From: Phascolarctos cinereus
Taxonomy: Eukaryota; Chordata; Mammalia; Diprotodontia; Phascolarctidae
DNA: 64,000 nucleotides
Assembly (NCBI RefSeq): GCF_002099425.1
Contig: NW_018343987.1
Span: forward strand, 13,765,501 to 13,829,500
Direction of reading: 5' to 3'
In this document: in pieces, positions 54,790-64,000 of the stretch
Layout of the letters: each line of letters begins with the position of its first letter
Position numbering within the stretch: the first letter of the stretch is position 1
Position numbers and translations under genes: made by a program
The notes under the pieces: generated by a model
What the model saw: only the letters and a program-made list of their open reading frames with translations
Told to the model about the DNA's origin: nothing
Databases searched by the model: none

Positions 54790-55585
54790 TAACAATCTTT
54801 CTAGGGTCCCTAAAATTATGCTATTGTTCCCTGGGGAAGGCTGATGCTAAGAGCCTGATGAAGGGACATCTTCTACCTGCCACTTCCCCCATTCCCTTGT
54901 CCAGCCTGCCTCCATCGGCTCGGGCATCCAGGAATCCAACAGACTTTCTGCCACCATAGCAAAGGTTGATGAAACCCCCTAGGATTAGAGGGAAGGGGAG
55001 GTGGAGGCAGTGGAAAGGGGGTAGGAAACCTCAGTCTCAGATATTTCTTCTTCTCCACCTGCTGGGAAGCTGCATTGGCACCTTAGTTAACCCACACTCT
55101 GGTCTTTCTCTCCTTCCCTGCAGACAGCACTTTAGAAGCTGCCTCTGATACACTACCATTGTATTCTACTTGCCTTTCTTCCCTCTCCCTATGAGGAGTA
55201 ATTGGAAGATGACTCACATACAGAGAAATATAGAAAAACAACTTATTTTACTCATTTCTCCCCTCTACAACTTGCTAAAAGGCTTCAGGGGAAAAAAATG
55301 TTTCTCCTAGAAAATTAAACCCTGTATATCCCTTTTTTCTACTCTTAGGAAGTCATTTAAGATGGAAATTAAAGCCCATTATGGCACATTTAATTACCCA
55401 TCAAATGAATGGCATATTTAGTGGAAATGGGAAAATGCTCCGACATGTGTAAGATTTCTAGCTCATGCATTTCCAGACATGTTACAAAATAATTCATTAA
55501 CCAGAGACTTGAGTGGCCCCCAGAAGACTGGCCTCCAGAGAGGAAGAGGACCTGGGAACAAGGCCAGGGAAAGCAAGAAAGAGCA
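54790..55585. other. Single-copy stretch
   Basis: No gene. 55340-55510 is AT-rich and non-repeat, with 'cacatttaattacccatcaa' and 'aaaataattcattaacc', a possible conserved non-coding element. Confidence 0.35.
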
Positions 55586-55589
55586 TTGT

Positions 55590-56610
55590 AATCCATCAAT
55601 CAATCACCAAGTATTTATTAATTGCTTACAGTGTGCCAGTCACTGTGTTAAGTCCTGAGGATACAAAAACAGTCTGCCCTTAGGAATCTTCCATTCTAAT
55701 TGGGGTGCCAATGTGCACATATATAGGTTTATACACGATGCATACAAAATAGATGTAAGGTAACCTTTGAGGTTGCTAGCCACTGGAGTTCTTGAGAAAG
55801 GAGAGCTAGGTGGCACAGTGGGTAGGGTACTGGGCCTGGAGTCAGGAAGACTCACCTCCCTAAGTTCAAATCTTGCACTTATTAGCTGTGTGACCCTGGG
55901 CGAGGCACGGAACCCTGTTTGCCTCAGTTTTCTGATCTGTCAAATGAGCTGGAGAAAGAAATGGTAAACCACTCCCATATCTTTGCCAAGAAAACCCCAG
56001 ATGGAGTCATGGAGAGTCAGAAACAACAGAAAACCACTCAACGACAACAAAACTTAGAGGAGAAGGTATTTGAAGCTGGAGGTCCTAGGAAAGGTCTACT
56101 GCAGAAGATGGAGTCTGAACTGAGTTTTGAAGGAATATTCAGGGATTGTAAGAGGCAGAGGTGAGGAAGGAGAACATCCCAGGCGCGAAGGACAGCTAGT
56201 ACAAAGATGGTGAAATGGGAGGCAGAGTGCCGTATGTGAGGAATAGCAAATAGGCCAGGAGGGCTGGGCTGTAGGATGACATGGTAGGACAAGTGGGCAA
56301 GGGAGTCCTGCTAGAGCAGAGAATACTGACCTGGTTCCCCAACAATGGGAAAGGAGGAGAGTGTAGCCAGAGATGGGATTGTAATCTAGAAAGTACTGAG
56401 GAATGGAGGGATTGAAGATCACAATGGGGACGATGGAAAGGCTTAGAAGTGTCAAGCAGAAGGAGAGATGGAATGACAAAATAGGATCACTTAACGGGAT
56501 TTTAGCATTCTTGAACAAAGAAGGGGAACAACTGTGAGTTAAGGCAACATCAAAGCGTATGACCATCCTTGTGTGTGCCTAGGGTGGAGTGGAGGAACGT
56601 CTCATGAGCG
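55590..56610 (-). repeat. L2 LINE 3' region, reverse, split by a SINE
   Basis: 55590-55795 has the inverted tail ('gcttacagtgtgccagtcac', 'taggaatcttccattctaat'). 56060-56600 continues with 'ggagaacatcccaggcgcga' and 'gaggaatagcaaataggcca'. The 156-residue minus frame at 56096-56566 is LINE debris. Confidence 0.75.
55802..56051 (+). repeat. CAA-tailed CORE-SINE, forward, nested in L2
   Basis: 'gagctaggtggcacagtggg', 'gtcaaatgagctggagaaag', 'gccaagaaaaccccagatgg', tail 'ctcaacgacaacaaaac'. Confidence 0.9.
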
Positions 56611-56654
56611 TTGAGTGAATTGAAGAACTGGGAAGTGAGTTTAGGCTGTTGTCC

Positions 56655-57139
56655 TCCTCAAAGAGGACCAAAATGATGTCCTTATGTCAGAGTCAAGTTA
56701 CAGTGTGTCCCACCGTGGCTGATCAGATCAAGACGAGCTCAGAAGTCTCCGCCTCAGGTCAGGCACAAATAGTCCATGCGAACGTTTGGGACGGCTTCTC
56801 CAAATTTGCACATCTCGTGTTTCTTCTGCATGAAACTTTTCTTTGATCTCATCAGGGTTTGTCATGGTGGGAGCATAGGGACTGACGATGGTGGTGTGGC
56901 ATTTTCCTGCAAGTAGCAATTGCATTGTCATGAGCCTGTCATCCACTCCTTTTACTAGGCATGCAAGCTTGTTGACTAGATTGGTGTTGATTGCAAAACC
57001 TACACCTTCTTCACGGTGCTTCCTTTCTCTGTGGCCACTCCAGAAGAACATGTATCCAGCTCCAACTTCAATAAGCTGGCCTTCATTTGCCGGCCACTCA
57101 GGGTTGTGTTTGGATGCGATACCTGCTGAGTTTTCTCTC

Positions 57140-57214
<75 letters not shown>

Positions 57215-58510
57215 TCTGTTACCTCCTCTTTTTTAAAAAATTAATTTATTTTTAGTTTTCAACAATCACTTCCACACTCTTTTGAGTTTTAAATTTTCTC
57301 CCCCTCCCTCCCCAAGATGGCGTGCAATTTGATATAGGTTCTACGTACACATTCCTATTAAATATTATATTATTTTAATATATAATATTCTTATTAAATA
57401 AAATATTAAACATATTTTCACATTAGTCCTGTTCTAAGGAAGAATGAGGACCAATAGGAGGAACCACGAGACAGAGGAAACAAAACAGAAGGAAGAAAAG
57501 AGCAGATAGTTTGTTTTGATCTGCATTTACACTCCATAGTTCTTTCTCTAGATGTGATACGTGCTGAGTTCTCTTGCAACATGTTCGTTTTTCAGATCTA
57601 TTGGATTTTGTGTTGTCTATAAGTGTGTGCCCAGTCTATGTACCAATGGTAAGTGGAATCATCTTTGCAGAAGTTTTTAATATTTTGTGTGTGTGTGTTT
57701 TGACTGCAGTATGGGATTCCCACCTGCCATGGTAATCAGGCCAGGGTTGGGTAAGCAGACAATTTTTAGGGCACCTTTTCTAGCCCCTTCCTTACACTGG
57801 GAGGTGAGCAGTGTGGTCCTTACAAGGCTGCTCAGACACCAGGGAGCTGCCGAATCCCACCGCTGCTTCCAGTGAGAAGACGACCCTACGGTCTGGGCTG
57901 CCTGTGGTCAGGGTTGTGACGACAGCTCCCCCTGTATCCACTCCTGCTGTTCTGTCACTTGCCTCTCTCCACAGGACTTTGAAATAGGTAAAAATGGTAA
58001 AATGGTATGGGTGATGTCTTTTGATTTGTGTGTAAATTGGATTTGAGTGAGGCAGAGTTGCACGAAGTTGTCATCTTACTGTCTTTTCCAGCATCATTGC
58101 AGTCTAGTGGCAGGACAGAGTCCAGATAACTGGTGATCGGTCGAGATGCAGCGGATGCCCTTGGCATCTTCGATGTCTAACCAAGCTCTAAGCATTCCGC
58201 AGAGCCTGCTTCAGCTACCTTTGTGGCTGTTGGAATAAATTATTCTCATCCGTCCGTTCCACCAGGGGAAGTCTTCACATGCTTGGAGTAGACACCCCCC
58301 AACTCACCAACAGTTTTGACACCCCTCAGTTACCCTCAACCTGGCTTAGCCCGCCTGCCAAAACAGTTTCCTGGGGTGTGGCCGCTGTGCTGCTACAGAT
58401 TCTTGGAGCCACAGCTGAGGGTTAGGTGGACCAGGTGGCCACCGAAGGTAGAAAGCAGCCTTGAAAAGGACTCGGCAGCCTTCACACCAGAGGTATGAGT
58501 CACCTCACTT
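56655..58510 (-). mobile_element. Second copy of the APE-type LINE (5' part), reverse
   Basis: Minus-strand order: leader 58510-57560, then the endonuclease region 57132-56730 with VEVGAGY-like context, FFWSGHRERKHREEGVGFAI, NTNLVNKLACLVKGVDDRL and SPYAPTM. Leader and coding parts match the 23.6 kb copy, and this copy keeps endonuclease sequence better. An L1 3' end splits it at about 57133-57550. It stops near 56655, so the RT part is absent. Confidence 0.8.
57113..57574 (-). repeat. L1 3' end nested in the LINE, with target duplication and (CT)n
   Basis: Flanks 57113-57132 (gatgcgatacctgctgagtt) and 57551-57570 (gatgtgatacgtgctgagtt) are the target duplication. Between them are (CT)n at 57139-57212, a T/A-rich tail and an inverted L1 3' end ('ccctccctccccaagatggc', 'gtgcaatttgatataggttc'). 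Confidence 0.88.
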
Positions 58511-58514
58511 ACAC

Positions 58515-59640
58515 ATTGAAGTCCTTAAGAAAGGAGGGAAAAGTGTCCTAATATTAGTGTCCACTAGGATCTGGATTTGGTGATAAAACTGAGTGAACCA
58601 CAAAGGAGAGGTTGCTAAGTGATGGTGATAGGGGCAGAGTCTGGAGGTAGCAATGGGGAGCAAGGAATATTCCAACTCCCCCCAAGGGACTATTCATTTG
58701 GGGGATTTGAGAGAAGGCACATCTAGCACTAGAAAAGGCAGCCAGGGTTATGCTGTCATACAGAGAGAAGAAGCAAGAAAGGGAAGCCTGGGCTTTGTCA
58801 CCAATTGGCTTCAAGACCTTTGTAAAGGGGTGTGACCTCTCTGGGCCTCAGTTTTCCAATCTATAAAATGAGGGATTTGGACTGGGTTGATCTCTCAGGT
58901 TCCTTCCAGCTCTAGGATCCTGCAATTCCAAATACAGTGAAGCTCCTTGAGGAGATTGCTGTTAGGGGTTAACTCCTACCAGCCTGTGACTGTGTAATTA
59001 TTGTCTTTCAGGGGACTCTCATTCATTTAGCAATTAGGTATTAGGCACCTACTCTCTTTGAAACACTGGGCTAAATTTGAAACTCAAAATGTTATAAAAA
59101 ATGAATGTTAAAAATTGTCTTTACATATAAATGGAGACAAATAAAATGCTATTAAAAACGACAAAAAAAAAAAGAAAAAAAAAGATTAGCTAAAAAAAAG
59201 AAACACTGCCACGTGGGATACAAAGGCTTACAAAATGTAAGTCCTGCCTCGAGGCAGGTTGGGAAAATAAAACAAGCAGATTGCCATACAGGGTGATAAA
59301 AGTCTTATTCCCACAAGAATCCACATTTCTTCAAGGCAGGGCACTTTTTTGTTTTTTGTTTTTTTTGCATTTGCCTCTGTCCCTAGCACCTTGCTTTACA
59401 CATTTTTTTTGGTCTGGACCTGGGATTCCTAGTATAGGAACTCCCTCCAGTGCTCTGAAATTCATTTGTAGACTTGGAGGATTACTGGGGCCTTCATGGA
59501 AGTTAAGTGACTCACTCCTAGTTACATGCCCAGCATTAGACAAGACTTGAACCCAGGTCTTTCTAACTCCAAGGTTCACCCTCTATCCATCGAGCCAAAC
59601 TGCTTCTCTGCCCCACATGGTTATTGAATTTGTTGAGTAT
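58515..59640. other. Mixed stretch: MIR scraps, A-rich runs
   Basis: 58770-58920 is a forward MIR ('gtgacctctctgggcctcag'). A-rich runs at 59160-59205. 59495-59590 is an inverted SINE piece ('agacaagacttgaacccagg'). No gene. Confidence 0.5.
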
Positions 59641-59689
59641 GAGATAGATATACTAAGTGCTCTTCTACTACCAGAGGAGAGAAGGATAA

Positions 59690-59905
59690 TGATAATGGAA
59701 GGCTTTAAGGAAAGAGGTGGTATTTGAACTAGGCCTTGAAGGATGGGAAAGAAGAAAGGAAACATGCATTTATTATGCACCTACTATGTACTGGGCCTTG
59801 GGCTAAGCACTTTACAAGTATTATTTCATTTGATCCTCATAACAACCCTGGTAGGTAGGTAGTATTATTCTTCTTATTTTACAGTCAAGGAAACTGAGGG
59901 TACCA
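59690..59905 (-). repeat. L2 scrap and MIR-type SINE, reverse
   Basis: 59700-59755: 'gtatttgaactaggccttga' (L2). 59760-59905: 'gcacctactatgtactgggc', 'tgatcctcataacaaccctg' (MIR). Confidence 0.75.
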
Positions 59906-59924
59906 CCATCTTTCTAGTCACCCA

Positions 59925-60735
59925 GGCTTACAACCTAGTTGTATCCTTGACCCTTCACTCTCCCTTCTCATATACAATCTGTTGCCAAGGCCTATTGTTT
60001 CTACCTTCATAACAACTTTCCTGTGACATGATCACTACCCTGGTACAAGGCCTCATCTCTTCAAATCTGGACTACTACAATAACCTATGGGTTGGTTCCC
60101 CTGCTTCAAATTTCTTCCCAATCTAGTCTATCCTCACCTTGGTTGTCAATGTGGTCTTCCTAGAGCCCAGGTCTGACCATGTCATCCCTCCTTCCCCTCA
60201 ATATACCCCAGTGGCTCTCTATTGCTTCCAGGATCAAATAGAGAATCCCCTGTGTGGCTTTTAAAGTCTTTTATAACTGCCCCATTTCCCGCTTTTCCAG
60301 TCTTCTTAAACTTTACTCCTCTCTACGTAACACTGAGGTCCAGTGATACTTGTCTCCTTAGCTGTTGCACAGGTCTTTCTATCTCCTGACTTAGAGGGTT
60401 TTCACTGGCTGTCCTCTATGCCTGGAATGCTCTTCCTCCTCATCTCTGCCTCCTTACTTCTCTGGCTTCTTTCAAGTGTTGTCTAAAATCTTCCTTTCTG
60501 CATGAAGCCTTTTACAATCTTTAATCTCAGTACCTTCCCTCTGAGACTGCCTCTAATTTGTCTTCTCTCCATCTTATTCATATATAGTTGTTTGTATGTT
60601 GTCCCCTCCAATTGGTTTGTGAGATCCTTGAGCACTGGGACTGTTTTTTGCCTTTCTTGTTATCCCTAGAACTTAGCCCTGTGCCTGGCACACAGTAGGC
60701 ACTTAATAAATGCTTTTGATTGATAGACTGAGTGG
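59925..60735 (+). repeat. L2 LINE 3' end, forward, well preserved
   Basis: 'tctggactactacaataacc', 'ccccagtggctctctattgc', 'gcctggaatgctcttcctcc', 'gtgcctggcacacagtaggc' and the (TTGATTGA) end. The longest L2 3' end in the window. Confidence 0.85.
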
Positions 60736-60739
60736 GAAA

Positions 60740-61320
60740 ACCAAGTGTGAAAGAACTCAAGGCCACAGAGAAAGAAAGTGACATTATGCCACAGACCCAG
60801 TAGACCTCCTGTTCTCTTTTTCAATGGCTCTTTCTGCTATAATCCACTGGTTGCTCCAAAGAGTCCCTAGTTAATGATTCAGCGGGGGACTGCCCAGGAC
60901 ACCTCCCTCATATCCAATTGGAGAGCTGACCAAAATAATGGTTTTCAGAATGTAATTTAACATAATGTACTGCTGTTCTGTTAATAACTAAATCTCATCC
61001 TCTTTGTGTGTATGTGTGTGCGCACACCCATGCCTCAGAGGCAGTAAATCACAGGAATTTAACAAAGGAAATGTATAAATCCAGAGAACGTAAGGGGAAC
61101 AGTTAAATTGAATTTCTTAGCCTCCAAGTAAATATATGTCAGGCAAGGCTCTATTAATTCTTCATTAGTGGTATAATTAGCAGCTATTCAGGATAAGGGT
61201 CCCCTTCTCTTTCTGGTCTCCCTCCAGCAATATAGAGACTTCCACAGTGGTATTTATGACTTACAGGCAGATGTTTTGTTCTTCTGATGGGAGGCTCTGG
61301 TGGAAAGCAACATCAACCAG
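60740..61320. other. Single-copy stretch, candidate non-coding element
   Basis: 60950-61190 is AT-rich and non-repeat, with 'ttctgttaataactaaatct' and 'ggtataattagcagctattc'. No gene. Confidence 0.35.
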
Positions 61321-61329
61321 ATATTTACT

Positions 61330-61700
61330 ATGGGAAAATAAGGAGATATTATGGCATAGTAGAACCAAGACCGGCTCTGGAGGTAGAGGACTGGAAATCG
61401 AATCCTAACTCTGAGGTATGATTTGGACAAGTCATTCAACCTCTAAAGAACTTAGTCATCTCATGAATAAGATAAGGGGGCTGGACTAGAGGACTGCCAA
61501 GGTCCCTCGCAGCTTTTAATCTACGCTCTGTGATTTCTGGCCCTGTCACTTGTAGCTTGGTGATCTCAAAGGCAAGTAACTCTTTGAACCTTAGTTTTAT
61601 CATCTATAAAATGGGAATAATAATATTCAAACTACTTGCCTCACTTAAACAACTCCCCTCACAGGGGAGCTGAAAATAAAGTTCTTTGTAAAATGTAAAG
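61330..61700 (+). repeat. Two forward MIR-type SINEs
   Basis: 61345-61530: 'gatttggacaagtcattcaa'. 61540-61700: 'gttttatcatctataaaatg'. Confidence 0.7.
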
Positions 61701-61979
61701 CCATTTGTTATGATAGTAGGTTGGGAAAATGATAAATTGAAATAAAATACCTAGAAATCAATAGCAATGGCCAAAGGAATCAGCTGTGAGTACATACAAA
61801 TAATTTCATTCCTCTTTCTCTGGTTCCCTATGATTTTATTGATGTAGGAAAATCTTGGTGTGAAATCCCCTCTGCTTATGCAGATGAACAGCTCATGTAT
61901 AACTTATAGTCTTAAAGTAACAATATCTAATATTTATATAGTGCTCTAACGTTACAAAATTACCACCAGAAGGTGGGGA

Positions 61980-62190
61980 AGGAGGAGAAAGAAATAGAGA
62001 GAGAGACACACATACACAGACACAGAAAGACAGAAACAGAGAGAGACAGAGAGACAAAGACAGACAGAGATAAAAAGACACAGAGAGATGGAGATAGAGA
62101 CAAACACAGAGACAGAGAAAGACAGAGACAGAGAGAAAGAGACAGAGAAACAGACAGACAGAGGGAGAGAAGGAGAGAGGATGAAGGGTG
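61980..62190. repeat. Purine-rich (GACAGA/GAGA)n tract
   Basis: About 200 bp of GA with interspersed C. Open frames across it on both strands are compositional. Confidence 0.9.
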
Positions 62191-62308
62191 ATGATACTGT
62201 GAAACTTTGAGACATGAAGGAAGGGAATGGAAAGAGCCGCGTCAAATGACCTTAAACTTTTCAGTGAAGCATGAGGTTAGGTCATCTGCTGCTAATTGGG
62301 TATGTGTG

Positions 62309-62309
<1 letters not shown>

Positions 62310-62361
<52 letters not shown>
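62310..62361. repeat. (GT)n microsatellite
   Basis: About 25 GT units, nearly perfect. Confidence 0.97.
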
Positions 62362-62362
<1 letters not shown>

Positions 62363-62364
62363 TA

Positions 62365-62885
62365 GTGAGGGGGTGATGAGAGATACTGCTGGAGGGATGA
62401 GAGAAAAGGGTCAGAATTGTTGCTACGTGGGGAATAAGATAGAACAAATGAGGAGAGTGTAGAAAGATGGTCATATGGTACCTAGCATATGGCAGCTATT
62501 TAATAAATTCTTGACTCATTGATTGATGAAGGCTCACCTGAGATTACATACCATGAATATATCCTGTAAATTTCTCTCAAGGTTAGCCATGTGCTGCATT
62601 CAGACTGATTAAACCTGCCTTTGGATCACCTACCATTTTGATTTCTGAGCTCATGGTGTCTCATGGATTTATATACAAAAAACATCACAGGGAACTTACT
62701 GGTACTAAAGATGTGGGGTTTTTTGGGGTTTTTTTTGCAGCAATAAGTGACTCAGGATCATTAAAAACACTACACATTTACCCAAATTCAATCAACCCTG
62801 ATTTTCTTCTCCTCTAACTCTAGACTAAGTTACTCAAGCCACATGCCAGTCCAAATGTGGGGACTGACCTCCTGCCCCTCAAGAA
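62365..62885. other. Anonymous DNA with L2 tail
   Basis: 62480-62525 is an L2-like tail ('catatggcagctatttaata'). A G/T run lies at 62715-62735. No gene. Confidence 0.4.
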
Positions 62886-62895
62886 ATGAGCTCCT

Positions 62896-63034
62896 GGGGG
62901 CAGCTAGGTGACACAGTGGATATATACTGGCCCTACAGTCAGGAGGACTTGAGTTCAAATCCAGCCTCAGACACTTATTAGCTGTGTGGCCCTGGGCAGG
63001 TCACTTAACCCTGATTGCCTCAAAAAAAAAAATA
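62896..63034 (+). repeat. A-tailed SINE, forward
   Basis: 'gggcagctaggtgacacagt', 'gttcaaatccagcctcagac', A-run; flanks share GAGCTC. Confidence 0.9.
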
Positions 63035-63099
63035 GAGCTCTTTTTCACCAGTTTCCTCAGTCTGACTCGAGGGTATCTGGGCCGCAGCTTATTTACTGA

Positions 63100-63570
63100 C
63101 CTAAGCATCACACACTGAACTGCACACAGCAACCCTGTGAGATTGGTGCTGTTATCCTGATTTTACCGGTGGGGATTAGGGAGGTTAAGTGGCTTGCTCC
63201 AGGGTCCCTCAATCATTACGTGTTGGAGGAGGGACTCAAACTCCAGTCTTCTTGGCTCCAGGGCTAGTTTCTTCTCCAGGAGGCTATAACAACTCCCAAT
63301 GAGGACTTTGTCAATCAGTAAGCACTTTGTAAACATTAGTTATTATTATCATTATTATTATAATTACATTATCTGAGCACCCAAACTCTTTGATAGGATC
63401 TTGTGTGTATTTAGTCATTTGCATTTGAGTAGTGCTTTTAAGGTTTGCAACGTGTTTTCCTCACAACAACCCAGTAAGATTTTACAAATGAGAAAATGGA
63501 AGTCATGAGAGGTAGGGTGATTCGCTCATAGGCTCAAAGCTAGTGTCTGAGCAGCCGGACCTATATTTGA
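63100..63570 (-). repeat. Two MIR-type SINEs, reverse
   Basis: 63115-63290: 'gcaaccctgtgagattggtg', 'gaggttaagtggcttgctcc'. 63405-63560: 'cctcacaacaacccagtaag', 'tttacaaatgagaaaatgga'. Confidence 0.75.
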
Positions 63571-64000
63571 TGATTCTCTCTCTCCACCATACCAGACTGC
63601 CTGCCAATTAGCTGCTAACAGGTCAACCAGGGAGCACAGCCCAAGTGACCAAAAACTTCTCCTTTGTCTCCTTAAGAGCAGAGAATCACTGGCTCTTGCT
63701 CTGGCATCCAAGTGGCAAATATAGGTTATCCCTCTGGGAACTCCCATGGCCAGCTGTGATGCCTCTTTCCTATTTAGATGTCAGGAAGTGATTTGTGAAC
63801 TGGCCCAGATGAACATAATTGTTCACTGGGGAGTTTTTAATTTTTAATTTTTAATTTTATTTGTGTATCAGGTCATTGAGCTGGCCCCTGAAAATGGTAG
63901 ATTTTCCAAAAGCTTCCTAGAAAAGAGATGGTCGGTGTTCAAAACCCCCAGGGATGGGAGAGTAAGGGACTCTGGCTGACTGCTTTCTCTGGCTTTCAGT
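63571..64000. other. Anonymous DNA at the right edge
   Basis: A (TTTTAA)n-like run lies at 63835-63860. Nothing else recognised. Confidence 0.35.

Noticed and set aside
56096-56566. A 156-residue minus-strand frame
   Set aside because: It coincides with an inverted L2 remnant and shows no host domain.

Overview
The window is mammalian nuclear DNA, almost certainly from a marsupial. The repeats point that way: many tRNA-derived CORE-SINEs of the marsupial type, old L2 and CR1/L3 LINEs, marsupial-style L1 3' ends, a non-BovB APE-type LINE, a BovB-like RTE fragment and hAT MITEs resembling opossum elements. An opossum fits well, but the species cannot be fixed without a database.

Only one host gene is recognisable: TMPRSS5 (spinesin), a type II transmembrane serine protease, on the + strand from about 3.6 kb to about 18.3 kb. 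I rebuilt it from splice sites and reading phase, comparing with the human and mouse proteins from memory. Twelve coding exons join in phase to a 458-residue protein (human: 457). It has a cytoplasmic N-terminus, one membrane segment, a short stem, an SRCR domain and a trypsin-like domain with an intact His/Asp/Ser triad. The first coding exon holds only the ATG.

Layout: 1-3.6 kb is intergenic repeats. 3.6-18.3 kb is TMPRSS5, with introns carrying CR1, L2, SINEs and hAT elements. 18.3-64 kb has no convincing host gene and is a dense layer of repeats: L2 in both orientations, CR1, two opposed copies of one LINE (23.6-27.3 kb on +, 58.5-56.7 kb on -), L1 3' ends, a full-length retrocopy of ribosomal protein gene RPL37A (28.2-28.5 kb, - strand), a solitary retroviral LTR fossil near 46 kb, unclassified repeat families and microsatellites. 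In human the region downstream of TMPRSS5 is the long gap before DRD2, so a gene-poor 46 kb here fits conserved synteny (inference).

No new multi-gene system was seen. The most unusual structures are an inverted repeat with ~200-250 bp arms about 1.3 kb apart at 39.3/41.1 kb, a smaller hairpin around a Z-DNA-prone repeat at 1.1 kb, a ~100 bp sequence present twice around a GC-rich block in TMPRSS5 intron 1, a pocket-edge substitution in the protease, and nested insertions that give a relative insertion history.
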